This document shows, piece after piece, positions 1-11,919 of a stretch of DNA of 64,000 nt. This DNA comes from Saposhnikovia divaricata (lineage: Eukaryota; Streptophyta; Magnoliopsida; Apiales; Apiaceae), in assembly GCA_036435485.1 (NCBI GenBank), contig CM071600.1, positions 48,171,546-48,235,545 on the forward strand, read 5' to 3'. The notes beneath the pieces are model-generated. The model searched no databases. It was not told the DNA's origin and saw only the letters and a program-made list of their open reading frames with translations. The stretch's first letter is position 1; each line of letters begins with the position of its first letter. Position numbers and translations under genes: made by a program.

Positions 1-270
1 AGCAGCCCGTACGAGATAAACTCTTCAAAATAATGCATTAAACACCTCCCGGCATCACGAGCTTGCATCTTCTAACTTCCCTCTTGAATAATCTTCGCTT
101 TCAAGCCCAAAATAATCCATCTTTTCAACAATTAAGCATGAGGCCTGAAAGATGAAAAACATAATTAATATCGATAAAACAACATTCGAAACTAACAAAA
201 ATGCAAGAGAATAAAGGACAAAATGTGTATAAAATACACATTATCACCAGCCGTAACTTTTAATTTTTGG
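1..270. other. Intergenic, nothing recognised
   Basis: No long reading frame, repeat end or RNA gene is visible here. It borders the (TA)n foldback that follows. Confidence 0.4.
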
Positions 271-300
271 TTGCAAAGGTTGCATATGAATTTTCGATTT

Positions 301-404
301 CAAGTTCCTGTTTTCAGTTGTCATTTTCGACCACATATATATATATATATATATAATAGATTTCAAAAAAGAGATCGAAAATGACAACTGAAAACAGGAA
401 CTTG
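301..404. repeat. Foldback with (TA)n loop
   Basis: A 30-base arm at 301-330 is repeated as an exact reverse complement at 375-404. The spacer is mainly a (TA)n tract at about 334-355. A related arm pair occurs at 1068-1090 and 1531-1553, so this belongs to a repeat family whose centre is a TA microsatellite. Short ORFs across it are artefacts of the TA tract. Confidence 0.75.
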
Positions 405-444
405 AACTTCCATTTTTCAGTTTTCAGTTTTCGGTTGCATATAA

Positions 445-449
445 GGTTG
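445..449. repeat. Target site duplication, left copy (GGTTG)
   Basis: Left copy of the 5-bp direct repeat bracketing the solo LTR; the right copy is 965-969. Confidence 0.7.
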
Positions 450-964
450 TGATATGGGTTAAAAATAAGCCCTAAAGACACATTTAATGTAGCATTAATT
501 AGACCTAATATGGTCCAAACGTGGGGCCCGTCAGATGAGCCCAAACCCTATTTATGATATTAATTTCGTAATTAATATTAAGGGTAATAACCAGCTCAGT
601 AATAAGAGTCAGATAAGGATATTACTCCTACCAAGCTTAGCCTCCAAGGCACAGAATTCGATATGGGAACTGACTCCTACAAGGAAGGAGTCTAGAACCT
701 TCCTCGAGGCGGTGACTTGCCCACCAAGTCACCTAATTCTACTACAATTCTAGGGCTTCTCAGCCTATATAAGAGCCTGACCCCTCATTCTCAGAACTAC
801 GTTTTTTGCTTTATTCTCGATACGAGATACGTAGGCACTCTGTGAGGACCGATTAGTCTCGATACACGGAAACAGTCATTAAAGCTCGAAGCTCAACCTC
901 CCTTAGCATTAAATACATACAAACCCTAACTGCAATTCGATAACCTAGTTTTTATTCCACGTCA
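450..964. mobile_element. Solo LTR (515 bp) with 5-bp target duplication
   Basis: The segment begins TGATATGGG and ends CCACGTCA, the TG..CA ends expected of an LTR. It is flanked by the direct repeat GGTTG at 445-449 and 965-969. A TATA-like box (TATATAAG) lies near 764 and is followed by the pyrimidine-rich leader usual around an LTR transcription start. There is no internal domain, so it is read as a solo LTR left by recombination between two LTRs. Superfamily is not determined. Removing it restores a continuous host sequence of the type repeated nearby (GCATATAAGGTTG joined to TATATGAGG). Confidence 0.75.
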
Positions 965-1067
965 GGTTGTATATGAGGTTGCTACGCAACCTCGCAACCT
1001 CAGATGCAACCTTATATGCTATATAGGGGAGCAGACGAATTTTCGATTGCAAGTTCCAGTTTTCAGT

Positions 1068-1090
1068 TGTCATTTTCGACCTCTGTTTTG

Positions 1091-1140
<50 letters not shown>

Positions 1141-1475
1141 GTTGATTCAAATGAGAACCACTATCTAAAAGAGAACCGGAGAACCATTGGATCCTACCGT
1201 AGAACCTATTTTGTTTCGTAATAAAAAAATAGTATCCTGCTATTGAATTTCAAAGTTATGCACATGAAATTAAAATTTCTACAATTGAAATTGTTTTTTT
1301 CAAAGTTTTGCACAAGACATTAAAAGTTCTACAACCGAACTTGATTTTTTTACAAAAGTTCTACGACTGAACTTACTTTTTTCAATAAATATTCTGTTGC
1401 TGAACTTAAAGTTCCGTTGCTGAACTTATTAGAGTTCTCAGGTTCTCAGTTTAGTGTGGTTCTCCATAGAGCGTG

Positions 1476-1530
<55 letters not shown>

Positions 1531-1553
1531 CAAAACAGAGGTCGAAAATGACA
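1068..1553. repeat. Inverted repeat with (TA)n centre, split by another element
   Basis: Arms at 1068-1090 and 1531-1553 are exact reverse complements over 23 bases and continue imperfectly outward. Between them are (TA)n tracts at about 1092-1138 and 1483-1527, separated by a different TIR element (1139-1482). The simplest reading is a foldback with a TA loop into which a second element inserted. Confidence 0.65.
1139..1482. mobile_element. TIR element inserted in a (TA)n tract
   Basis: A 344-bp non-coding segment begins GGGTTGATTCAAATGAGAAC and ends with an imperfect reverse complement of that start (GGTTCTCCATAGAGCGTGACC). The shared core of both ends is AGAACCAC followed by a second GAGAACC. 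Both boundaries abut long TA repeats. It has no coding capacity and is best described as a MITE-like element that uses or creates TA microsatellites. Confidence 0.55.
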
Positions 1554-1642
1554 ACCGAAAATTGGAACTTGAACTTCCAGTTTTCAGTTTTAGCAACCTC
1601 ATATGCAACCTTATATGCTATATAGGGGAGCAAACGAATTTT

Positions 1643-2734
1643 CAACATTTGTAACATTTGCAACCTCCAATTTTGAGTTGCAACTTTTGCAACATTTGCA
1701 ACCTCATTTGCAACTCACACGGCTGCGCCGCCAGAAGTTATAAATGAGGTTACAATGGTTGCAAACCGTATTTTTGAGAGGTATTTTTATAAATAATTTC
1801 AAAAGTGGTAGTATTTTTATAAAGATAATTTGAAGGATGGATATTTTTGAAAAAACCCCAAAATACTATGATCTAAATTCTCAAAAGCCGGCCTCCTCTT
1901 TTCTAATTTTCTACACTGTCATTAAAATCCAAAGACTTAGAATTACAGTAGACAGCAAGAGTGCAAGACCTACCACGACACGACTTCAAAAAGGCAAACA
2001 GAATCAATTAACTCAACTGTTTATATAAACTAGCTTTATACTCGTGCGATGTACGGAATGCTTTCTAAATATAATTTATGAAATTTTCATATAAAATTTT
2101 TTTTTACAATTTTTTCCGGGAGAATCGTAAAATAATGTTTGCAAATTCCATATTGATGATACTTATTTTATTAACATTTATTTTTATTATTTTAATTGTT
2201 ATTGTATTTTTACCTGAAATTTCATGTTTTTCTAATTTAAAAATTATTAAAAGTTACTATTTTAATACTTTTTTCACTTAATAAGTTTATTATACTATAT
2301 ATACTTAATTTTACTTTTTCTCTACAAAAATTCAAATTAATACCTATAAATCATAACATAATTTTTGAAATAAGGTGCACAATTTAAGAAGATTTTTAAT
2401 TTCTACTTAATATTATTTAAAAAATATAATAACTATTAGTATTTCTTAAATGACACATCTGTCTAGTCAAACCACAGACTCCCTTACACCAATTAGATAA
2501 TGTTTATAAACTCTATTCATAATTTTTGAATTAAGGTGTATAATTTAATAATATTTTTACCTTTTATTTAATCTTTTTTAAAAATATAAAATATAATATT
2601 TTTGAAATAACATATTTATTCCTGACGACCAAACCATACCATATGAACTCCCTTACGCTAATTATATATAGGATATAATGAATAATCTTAAATAGAACTC
2701 ACTGATGTAACTGCATAGTTTACTTAACTACACT
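1643..2734. other. AT-rich intergenic sequence
   Basis: No gene is supported. Near its start are G/C-poor repeats of the motif GCAACCTC/TTGCAAC. It contains a Helitron-like terminal hairpin at 2030-2056, listed separately. Confidence 0.4.
2030..2056 (-). mobile_element. Helitron-like 3' terminus (hairpin plus CTAG)
   Basis: Read on the minus strand, a short imperfect palindrome (core CGTAC..GCACG) is followed about 9 bases later by CTAG and then T. Plant Helitrons end with a G/C-rich hairpin about 10 bases before CTRR. The same arrangement recurs at 16.7, 19.9, 46.35, 49.8 and 52.2 kb. No 5' TC end was identified, so the assignment is tentative. Confidence 0.35.
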
Positions 2735-3060
2735 TTTTCTTTTTTTTTTTTGCAAAAATGAAACGATTTCATTTAAAAGATAAAATTTACATAATCCGAG
2801 AAGGAAAGGAAAAAAGAGACATTCTTTCTTCCATAAAAACTTATCATCTATCCAAAAGGTATGCTTAACCAATCCATGGGTCGTAACCTGAATTACGACT
2901 GACATGAGAAAGAGATTCCTCCGGAAATTAGACAATAAAACTCTATATCAGAGAAGAAGACTCCAAAAATGGGAAGGCCTCGTTAAAAATCCCGCATGAG
3001 CAAAATCCTGTGGGAAAAAACTCAAGGGGAAAAAAAGAGCGCCCCACTCAATACAACCAC
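2735..3060 (-). mobile_element. 3' end fragment of a LINE (non-LTR retrotransposon)
   Basis: On the minus strand the segment ends in an A-rich tail (plus-strand poly-T at about 2738-2751). Next to the tail is a sequence with AATGAAACGATTTC, and about 220 bases further in is a CCTCGTTAAAAATCCCGC / CCTGTGGGAAAAAACTC block of a kind I associate with plant LINE tails. A short minus-strand frame at 2720-2935 has no recognisable domain. No reverse transcriptase remains. Confidence 0.45.
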
Positions 3061-4250
3061 TTATTGATACACAATAGGCTATAAATTAAAACCAGCACTT
3101 CTTGTTGTTTACACTATGCACCCAAGATTCTGTTCCCTCCGCACCTCTTCTCACCCAATGGGGACCAGCTTCTTCCTCTCTTCTCAACTCTTCCCTTCCA
3201 AAGAAGTGAAAAAATTATCAAACCACACCAAAACAAAACATGTCAAAAAAGTCAAAAATAGGAATCACTATAAAAATACTTATATGCAATCTACTAACTG
3301 AAAATACAGTTTTATATATCTAACCAAAGGGATCCCCTTTGGTTAGGCATATAAAACGCCAAGTTCTCATAATAACTCTATTTATCTAATAAGACAAGAG
3401 CAATTCTTCAATTGACAACAGATCACAAAAAAACCAAAAAAACCTTTATTAAGACCTAAGCCAAAACACCCTTCATACAATAAAACTCCACTGTTAACTA
3501 ACTTAGAATGTACAAATATCCAACCAAAGGAGTACCTTTGGTTAGACACTTAAATAAATTACCAACAGAGGTTAGTATATGTCATTTATGACTGCTAAAC
3601 CAAAATTATATAGCTCTTTCTGTAATCTTCCTTTACTTTTTAAGTCACCATTGCAGCAAACTAAAGCGACTGTTCCATTCATTCTCGTGCAGCTTATCAA
3701 GAAAGCCTCATACTTGTTTTGGATAAACTATAAATAAAATAAGTATTAATCATATTCATGACTCCAGAGCTCTCAAAAAAGCAATGTTTGGCCAAGACAA
3801 AACAAAACACAATAATGCAGGTTTATGTTGATATGATTTCACTTCTTCTTGAAACAAAAACCGATTCTAACTGGAATACAGTCCAACACATAAGGCAAAA
3901 ATTTTAAATCCATTCCTTTCATAATGAGTGATTGATACCTGCTGCCAAATAAATCATTTTTTGTTCTTGTATAGCAACAGGCTTTTCCTAAAACTCTTGT
4001 CAACTCTGATTTTTGTTCAACTTTTATAACAATTCATTTTGTCCCCATTTAATAATTAACAGTTAAAACAAGAGAAAGGAGACATTGAGAAAGAGTTAGA
4101 AAATAATGTGTTCAACTTTTATAACAATTCATTTTGTCCCCTTTTAATAATTAACAGTTATTACAAATTTTAAAACTCTTGATAGAGACCCATACTCCTC
4201 ACAATAAACTAATATTCAAATTCAAATTTAACTAAAACAAGTAATTTATA
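3061..4250. other. AT-rich intergenic sequence with small repeats
   Basis: No gene is supported. It holds two short hairpins (3320-3346 and 3522-3543). A direct repeat of about 45 bases starting AACTTTTATAACAATTCATT occurs at about 4019 and again at about 4112. Confidence 0.4.
3320..3543. repeat. Two related short hairpins
   Basis: The 12-base arm CTAACCAAAGGG at 3320-3331 pairs with CCCTTTGGTTAG at 3335-3346. A second version, AACCAAAGG (3522-3530) with CCTTTGGTT (3535-3543), lies about 200 bases away. The shared stem core with different loops suggests remnants of one element family or a duplicated site. No function is evident. Confidence 0.5.
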
Positions 4251-5100
4251 ACTGCTTCTAAATCTCCTTAGTTAAGATTACAACCTGTATAATTGCACAT
4301 CTTAGAGCATCTCCAAGAGCCTCTTCATTTTGGCTCTTAAGTGAGATTTGAGGAGAGAGAAGAAAAAAATGTGCTCCAAGAGACTCTTAGTCACTCCTAA
4401 ATTCACTAAAAATGTAATCTCTCTCCTCAATTGTAAGAGCTCCTATCCACTCCTAACTAATATTTTATACTAAATTCATAAGATACATTCTCTCTCTTCC
4501 CCACTTTTCTTTTGTCTTTTTATGAATTCCACTTACTTTTAATAATATAAAATTAAATAAGGAGTGAGTATAAAGAATATTGTTGGAGATGAATGTACAT
4601 TAAGTTACTAAGAGCCAATATTTTATATTATATTTAAGAGTAAGTTAAGAGACTCTTGGAGATGCTCTTACGCATCCTACATCTTGATTTGTCAATTAAA
4701 AGCATCAATTAAATTCAGCTAGAGAATAGCTATTTAGAATCGGTACATATCAAGATTTCCATTTGTTTATTAAGCAATAGGAGACATATAAACCTTAATA
4801 TCATCTTGTTTTATGATCCCTTACCATAATCCTTTAGCCTTCCTTAATTCATTCCAATCTTCAAACTTACTACAATTACTATTACTATCATTTGTAACTG
4901 CTTCTAAATTTCCTTAAATAAAATTACAACCTGTAAAAATGCATATCTCACGCATTCAACATATTGATTTGTCAAATAAATGCAACAAATAAATACAGCT
5001 GGAAATTAGCTATTAAGAATCAGAACATATCAGGATTTCCGTTTATTTATTAAGCATAATAAGACATACGATCCTTAATTAATTTCAGCTATTTTATGAT
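4240..5100. repeat. Diverged direct duplication (about 200 bp), first copy split by a MITE
   Basis: The first copy lies at about 4250-4300 plus 4671-4830, the second at about 4900-5090. Shared landmarks in the same order are AACTGCTTCTAAAT, TACAACCTGTA, TTGATTTGTCAA, CAGCT..GA.TAGCTATT and a TTTCC.TTT.TTTATTAAGCA block. Copy one is interrupted by the element at 4305-4667, which shows that the duplication preceded that insertion. Confidence 0.65.
4305..4667. mobile_element. Tourist-type MITE (PIF/Harbinger superfamily)
   Basis: The terminal inverted repeats are GAGCATCTCCAAGAG (4305-4319) and its exact reverse complement CTCTTGGAGATGCTC (4653-4667). The element is flanked by the 3-bp duplication TTA at 4302-4304 and 4668-4670, as expected for PIF/Harbinger. 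It is 363 bp and has no ORF, so it is non-autonomous. The empty site is represented by the sister copy of the surrounding duplication near 4940 (ATCTCACGCATTC against ATCTTA/CGCATCC). Confidence 0.85.
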
Positions 5101-5996
5101 CCCTAAACAATAATCCTTTTAATTAAATTCAATCAATAACAACTTACTGTTATTACTAATCCCATAACAGGATCCATTTCTCTATTAATATTCTTTTTTA
5201 CATTTAACTATGGTAGACTTCGTTTATTAGTAAAGCAATTCGATACCTAACCTTGGACTTATACCTTACTTTGAAATTATATCGAACTAATCATTCAATT
5301 TTATTTAATAATTAAACACTATCATTATATATGTATAATATATAATTTTCTCAGCCCTTTTTTAATCTATTGGCCTCTATAGCATAAAACATTAATTTTG
5401 CCCTTAACCAAAACTAATCTTCTAGGACATCACTAACCAGCTTCCATGAAACTGACGATTTTTAAAACTTCAACACTATCATTGATGATAATATATTGCC
5501 TCTTAAAGACACAAACAAGCCATCCAACATGACCGCCAATGAATTACAATTCATGGTACAAAAACAACATCATCATAAATCTAAACAACATAACAGGAAT
5601 TCCAACCTCAACAAATTGAAAAAGCTTTTTATACAAACATATTATAAGCAAAAGGTGATCTAAGGACTCAATTCGAGCTTCCTAATAAACCAACCAAATA
5701 GACCCAACTAGAATAGTCATGGGAACCATATCCCAAAAAAGATTTAAGGTCCACAACCAATCTAAGATATGAAAGCTACTAACTCCATGAATGAAAACTG
5801 CCAACGCCAAAGGCTAGTTCAAACTAAACTACATATTGAGTTGGCATATTTATGTTATTTTTTTAATAAATATAATGAACTTCTACATACCCAATACTAT
5901 TAACTAATTAAAATATGTCATTTGTAATTTGGGATAAATTTTGGAATTTCTAGTATTGCCCATAACAGTAGTCGTATGTGTTTGATTATTATATCA
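5101..5996. other. AT-rich intergenic sequence upstream of the epimerase gene
   Basis: No ORF, RNA or repeat end is supported. The distal promoter of the epimerase-like gene could lie here, but no motif is specific enough to call. Confidence 0.35.
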
Positions 5997-6080
5997 CCCT
6001 TAAATTTTGGAGCGACTTTAAATGTAAATCAATAATAACCCTTAAATTTTGGAGCGACTTTAAATGTAAATCAATAATAA
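5997..6080. repeat. 42-bp tandem duplication upstream of the epimerase start
   Basis: Two identical 42-base units beginning CCCTTAAATTTTGGAGCGAC lie at 5997-6038 and 6039-6080. They end about 117 bases before the chosen start codon, so they fall in the promoter or 5' leader of the epimerase-like gene. Confidence 0.85.
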
Positions 6081-6827
6081 CGATGAGTGAAGGGAGGGGT
6101 ATAATTGTTTTTTCATATGGTGTTCATAGTATATATATACTCCGTAGACTTTCAATTACAACCATAATAAAAAATCCAAAACCTAATATTGTCATAATGT
6201 CATGTTATGCGGCCTCTGTTTTCACACGATCCATCACGACGTTGTTGATATTATTCAGCCTTTGTCGTCTCCATCATGTTGTTGATGGTGAGGTCGTTAA
6301 AGGCATCAATGGCCTGGATAAATTCGTCCTCCGAGAAGCTCGCGGCAGTTCCGCTGAGGTCATTATTATATTAATCTTTCTATTATCTATCTATATATCT
6401 TGATTTCTGTTGTGTTTGGTGTTTATTATTATGTTTATTTCTTTCAGATATATCTGTATGGCTCCCATGTCACTTCTTGGAAGAATACCTGTGGGGAGGA
6501 GTTGCTTTTTATGAGTAGTAAGGTACCATGTGCTTCATTCATGTTACAATATTGCCTTCTATAATTATCCACGGATCATCTTATGCGATATTATCAAGGT
6601 TACATGAAAACGTTTCTGATTCCATGACGGTAGATTATGAATGATTAGAGTCTGTAAATTATTCTGATATTTAGATGTTTTCATTTCAAGACTACACTCT
6701 GTAGGACCGGAAGTTCCTATCTAGTTCCCCATCTTTGCATGCATCTTTTATGTTGCACCTTATAATTTGCTTGTACAAGATTCAATGTTTACCTCCTTCC
6801 GCAGTTGATAAATTAGATGTAATTTAT

Positions 6828-8341
6828 TTTTTTTTTTGCCAAGAAAGTAAAGATTTTAATACTGAATCAAATCCTTACAAAGTAGAGAATAGAACTCCGG
6901 GTGGATAAAAGCATAACTGTATTGGATCCTCAAAGAGAGCTGCATCGATGTTGATCTTAACACTGTGTAACGATGGAGGGTGCCACTGTTCCTGACCGTC
7001 TTCTGGTGTCATGAACCCCAAAAAACTATCATAATTTTTGTCTTGAACAGCTCGCCATTGGTTAAGAATAGACGACGCCGAATTAACTAACTCTGAAGAA
7101 TTGATACTATGCTGATTCCAAATCAAATCATTTCGATTTTTCCATAATAGCCAGCAGATTGTCACATGGATATAAACTTCGTCCTGCCTTCTCTGATCGA
7201 ATAGTAACTGCAACCATTCTGCAAAAAAATTAAACTCTCCCAGAACTGCAGAAAATGTACCTAAATGGTGACAACTTTCAGCAAAAGGACAAGTTACCAA
7301 AGTGTGTAAAATAGTTTCAGAGGTCTGATTGCAAACAGGACATAGCGCATTGACCTGAACATGTCTTACTCTAAGGAGATCCTTAGAGGGTACACAGCCT
7401 GTTACTGCACGCCATAGGAAGTTCTATATTTTGGATGGAATTTTTAAATTCCACAGCTTCCTCCAAAAACCAGAGTTGTCAGCAGTGTTTGAATTAGCCT
7501 TGGCTTCCTGTAACAAAACATAAGCACTCTTAACAGAGTAATGTCCCATTTTTTCATGCCTCCAATACCATGTGTCTCTATCATCATCACCTAAAGGAAT
7601 GGATAAGATTATGTCTGCATTCCTTTCTTCAAACACATCTCTGACCCCGTCCACATCCCATGCTTTTTCCCCTATACGCATCAAGGAGGAAACCTTTTGA
7701 TTAACCAAAGCCTCGTTAGAGGAATGAATGTACGGATCCTCAAGTAGAGGAAGCCACGGAGTGTTAAGAATGTCAACCTCTTGGCCATTTCCAATGAGCT
7801 ACCAGACTTTGAGCTTCGAAGACACTACGCCATATGTAACTTGGGTTAGAACCAAGCTTAGCTGTCAAAAACGAGCCATTGGGGTAGTATCGGGCCTTAT
7901 AGATTCGACTCACCAATTTGTCAGGGAAAGCTAACAATCTCCATGCTTGATTCCCCAGCAAAGCTATATTAAAGTCCCGAAGATTACGAAAACCCATTCC
8001 ACCTTTAGTCTTTGACAAACACAATCTACTCCAACACATCCAATGAATACATTTATCTTTCTTAGCATCCGATCTCCACCAGAACTTAGTCATTGATTTT
8101 TCCAGATCATTGCACACTTCTATAGGTAGTAAGAAGACACTCATAGAATAATTAGGAAGCGTTTGTGCAGCTGACTTTATCAAAACTTCTTTGCCACCTT
8201 TTGAAAGCTTTTTCTTATCCCACCCTTGTAGACACTCCTGCAATCTCTCCTTTATAAACCCAAAAACAGCAGATTTTTTCTTAGTGACCATGTTTGGCAG
8301 ACCCAGATAGAAACTATTATCATCTGCTTCTTTAAAATAAG
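6828..8341 (-). mobile_element. 5'-truncated L1-type LINE in an intron
   Basis: The A-tail on the minus strand is the plus-strand poly-T at about 6827-6838. The remnant encodes the C-terminal part of a LINE reverse-transcriptase polyprotein, split over frames at 8354-7773, 7708-7424 and 7300-6875. Visible landmarks are LSKGGKEVLIKSAAQTLPNY, the WWRSDAKKDKCIHWMCW block, KTKGGMGFRNL, a zf-RVT cysteine/histidine region (CPVCNQTSETILHTLVTCPFA) and the start of an RNase H domain (KINIDAALF) that breaks off. Imperfect flanks TGTAATTTAT (6818) and TGTAATCTAT (8342) may be the target duplication. The element is antisense to the host gene and inactive. Confidence 0.8.
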
Positions 8342-8352
8342 TGTAATCTATC

Positions 8353-8432
8353 AAAATATATGTTTATGTTTATGTTATTTACCTTTATGTTTATGTTTAA
8401 AATATATGTTTATGTTATTTACCTTTATGCAG
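8353..8432. repeat. Short tandem repeat reaching the splice acceptor of exon 3
   Basis: A unit containing ATATATGTTTATG and TTATTTACCTTTATG occurs twice, about 46 bases apart. The second copy runs directly into the CAG acceptor at 8430-8432. It may have arisen during or after the adjacent LINE insertion. Confidence 0.55.
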
Positions 8433-10496
8433 GCATTTTTTGAGCCTCCAAAGGCAATACGTGGAGGTATTTTTTTATGCTTCCCCCAAGTACGTGTCTC
8501 ATCTCAACCACTATATGCTTGCTTTCTTTGCATTCATCTCTAATTTAATCAAACTTTCTCTCTCTGTATACGCAGTACACGAATCATGGTCCTCTTCCTG
8601 TCTCGCATGGTTTTGCTAGAAACAGGTTCTGGAGCATTGACTCTAACCCACCTCCTTTTCCAACAAGCTCCGCAAATAACACTTTTGTTGACTTGATCCT
8701 TAAGCCATCTCCGGATGATCTAAAGATCTGGCCCAATAGGTGAACTTTAGACTTCTCTTGCAATGTTTGATATAAAGAATGCATTAGTTGACTGACGTAG
8801 AGTCAATTGCTTTAAGAATTTGTTTTTGACTTACTAATTTTCTCTGTAGTTTCGAGTTTCGGATAAGGATTGCACTTGGACCTGGAGGAGAATTGATAAT
8901 GACATCTCGAATCAGAAATACCAACACTGATGGAAAGCCATTTAACTTCACATTTGCATATCATCCCTATTTCTCTGTTTCGAATATCAGGTACTGTTAG
9001 TGGACTAGGGATGCATGCATGAATGACTATTGACATTATAGCGTGTGTAGTCCAAGTTCTATACTTTTTGATTGAACCCTAAAATATATTAACCTTGGTA
9101 ATTGATGAAAATCGCTGACTTATAAATGTGATTTGGATATATTAAAGGGCTTGATGTGCATGAGGTTGGTTAAAAGATTTTCAATATAAATTTAAGGGTA
9201 TATATGTAAATTAAATTTATATTTACAAAATTGCCTCTGCAGGGCCACTTATTTTATAGGAACAAAATCTTTTAAGCTCAGGATTCTTGCCTGAGGACAA
9301 CCTCATGCCCAGTTTTCTCTATATTAAATTGGTTGGAAGGAGTTTTTATCATTATTTTAGTAAGTTTTCTAGTCCGAAGGAGTTTATAGTTTGCACCATA
9401 TCAATTTTCGAGTAATTTGTGTACAGTGAAGTTCGGGTTGAAGGATTAAAGGGACTGGACTATCTTGACCAGATGCAGAATGAAACGAGATCTACTGATC
9501 AAGGGGACGTGATAACTTTTCAATCAGGAGTAGGATTCGTAGTTCATTTCATATTTTACTCTGACCTTTAGAATGTCTAATGTCCTTTTTCTGCACGAAT
9601 TTGAAATGCTGGCCTGATTGAAACTATTTTATTAGGTGGACAGAATATATCTTAGCACACCAACAAACATTTCAATTCTGGATAATGAGAAGAAGCGGAC
9701 ATATGTGGTTCACAAAGATGGACTTCCTGATGCTGGTTAGAAAGTTTTTTTCATACTTGGCTACATACTGTGTTAAGTAGTGAAGTTGTAAGCTACAATT
9801 TCTTCTCTTCCTGTTTCTGCGGTTCCGTGTTAATTACCCCTTTCTAGCACCTAAATTTTACTGGTACCATAGGTGTTTCTTATCAGGCAACATTCATAGC
9901 ATAAAAACCAAAAATAGAGATATTAAAGTCAGATCTTAAAGTGCTCAATTTTGAATTTTGAGTTAACTTGTTCATCTAAGGCATTCAGCATCTAAATTTT
10001 TTCATTGGTAATTTGTTTATTAAGAATCTAGCTTCTTGAACTTTATGTTTTTCAATACATCAGGTTCTTTCATGTTATCAGAAAAGAAATATGTTACACA
10101 CTTGCACTAGTTTTAATATAACTTTATATAGCAGATTATACAAGTGTATCTTTGTTCATAGCTTACTTTTATCTTTTGGTAGATATGATTTCCTAGACTT
10201 CTGTAGTTTTCCTAAACCACGTTTTGTAGTGGCTATTCATGTTACATACACGAAGGACTAAACTATTACAACCTTTTCAACTCTACATTTTAGTTGTGTG
10301 GAATCCTTGGGAGAAGCCTATTATAGATCTCGGAGTCGGTGAATATAAGCACATGGTTACCGTTGAGGCTGTTGCAGTGGAAAAACCCATTGCCCTGAAG
10401 CCTGGTGAGGAGTGGATAGGAAGTCTGGAAATGTCAACACTTCCTTCAAGTTCCTGTAGTGGGCAGCTTCCTCCCAGGAAACTGCGGGGCAGCTAG

Positions 10497-11859
10497 AATA
10501 GTAAACATGCTGCTCCATGTCGTGTACAGGTACCTACTCTCAACTAAATCTTCCTACCAGGAAACTGTATCTGAATAGTGAGTTTAATGAGTGTATCTGA
10601 GAGATAGCTTATTACCCCAAGTTTGCCTTCGAGTTGGTTAAAATTTCAGAGAAATGAAGTAATCCATTTCATTAGTTTAAGGCTCTGTTTTTTTTTTCTT
10701 CTGAAGTTACGCTTTTAGATGGAGCTAACAGGACAAGTTGTAAATGTGGAACAATCTTGTACGATTTAGAAAGAATTTACATACATCAAATAATATATGA
10801 ACACGAGAAACAGTTAATTCACATAACAATATAATTATAAAGTTACGTTTCACCTCGCACGTGTTTAGACACCTGCCTCCCAGGATAGAAACTGAGGAGA
10901 GAATTATAGGGGCGATTCTAATTTTCTCGATTTAATAAAATTGGTGCCCTAAGATTCTATTTATAAAGAGGGACTCAAATGGATTTTTTTTCCCATGTGG
11001 TAAAAGGTATTTATAAGAAAACCCAAGGAATAGGTTTGTGCTACTCTCGATGAGGACTCCAAACTCTTCATATCTAGAGTATATATGCTTCAACATTTTC
11101 TTCGTTTCACCAAATGGTACAATAGTGTCATACTAATGAGTAAAGCTTCACTATATTTGCCTTCTTTTTTGAGCCAAGATTTTTTTTTTTTTTTTTTTTT
11201 TGCTGGGAATTTTTGGTGCATTAAATTAAAAGGGAAATATGTACTAAGGGGGAGGATGAACCTGAAACGAGAAGAAACATGGCTCTATCTCGAACAAAAG
11301 AAAGCAGTAGACAAAATAAAACTATGAATCTCCCATGTATCTCCTAACCGAAATAGAAGCAGAGGTTTAATCCTACTTTCTCCTCAAACCAATTGTAATA
11401 ATATCAGCAGGACTTTTACACAGAATGTAGGAACATTTTTGAGGAGTCTTGTAAATCCAAATGGAAGTACCTTTTAAAACTGATTTGCGGATCCATTCTG
11501 TCCTAAGGGATTTAGAGGAATGATTAATAATTGGTGCTTTAGATTATAAAAGCCCTATTCCATTCACCAAGTTGCTATTTGCCTATTGACATTTGACCCT
11601 CAACTGGCTTAGGATTGTGATTTCTTTTGTACAAGTAGCTGAAAACTAAAAAGAGAAGTGTCCGTGTAAAAACTTCTGAAATAGAATGCAGTAGCATTAC
11701 TGCTAACATGCCTTCCGAGTAATAAATAACTTGAGCAATGTTCAAGAACATGTTATGGTCTCTGCACGAGGCTTCATAAATGGGTGTCCCATTGTATGGC
11801 TTTCCATGTCTGATTTTTTGATTGATCTTGAAAACTTGGCAAATGCTTTAGGGATTGTG

Positions 11860-11919
<60 letters not shown>

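Larger units (their letters stand above)
6197..10496 (+). pseudogene. Glucose-6-phosphate 1-epimerase-like gene, frameshifted
   Basis: Family role: interconverts alpha and beta anomers of hexose 6-phosphates (aldose-1-epimerase fold). Exons by GT..AG and homology: 6197-6358, 6448-6523, 8433-8489, 8576-8739, 8850-8990, 9427-9529, 9636-9735, 10294-10496. Recognisable blocks in order are GINGLDKFVLREARGSSAE, YLYGSHVTSW, AIRGG, HGFARNRFW (catalytic-type His), LGPGGELIMTSRIRNTNTDG, FAYHPYFSVSNI, EVRVEGLKGLDYLD, KDGLPDA, VWNPWEK and KPGEEW. Phases agree at every junction, but exon 2 is 76 bases: an extra G after the SW codons (near 6478-6481) shifts the frame to a TAG within the exon. The normally conserved IPICFPQ reads IFLCFPQ. 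The N-terminus from 6197 is hydrophobic and could be a signal peptide. A LINE sits in intron 2. Ignoring the extra base, the product would be about 334 residues, a normal length. A sequencing error cannot be excluded. Confidence 0.8.

Noticed and set aside
1451..1663. ORFs on both strands rich in alternating Tyr/Ile
   Set aside because: They are translations of (TA)n tracts, as are similar frames near 11731, 20417 and 21008-21467. No evidence of coding.
5978..6196. Upstream extension of the first epimerase exon to 5978
   Set aside because: It is translated from a 42-bp tandem duplication and promoter-like sequence. The Met at 6197 gives a sensible N-terminus and the usual family length.
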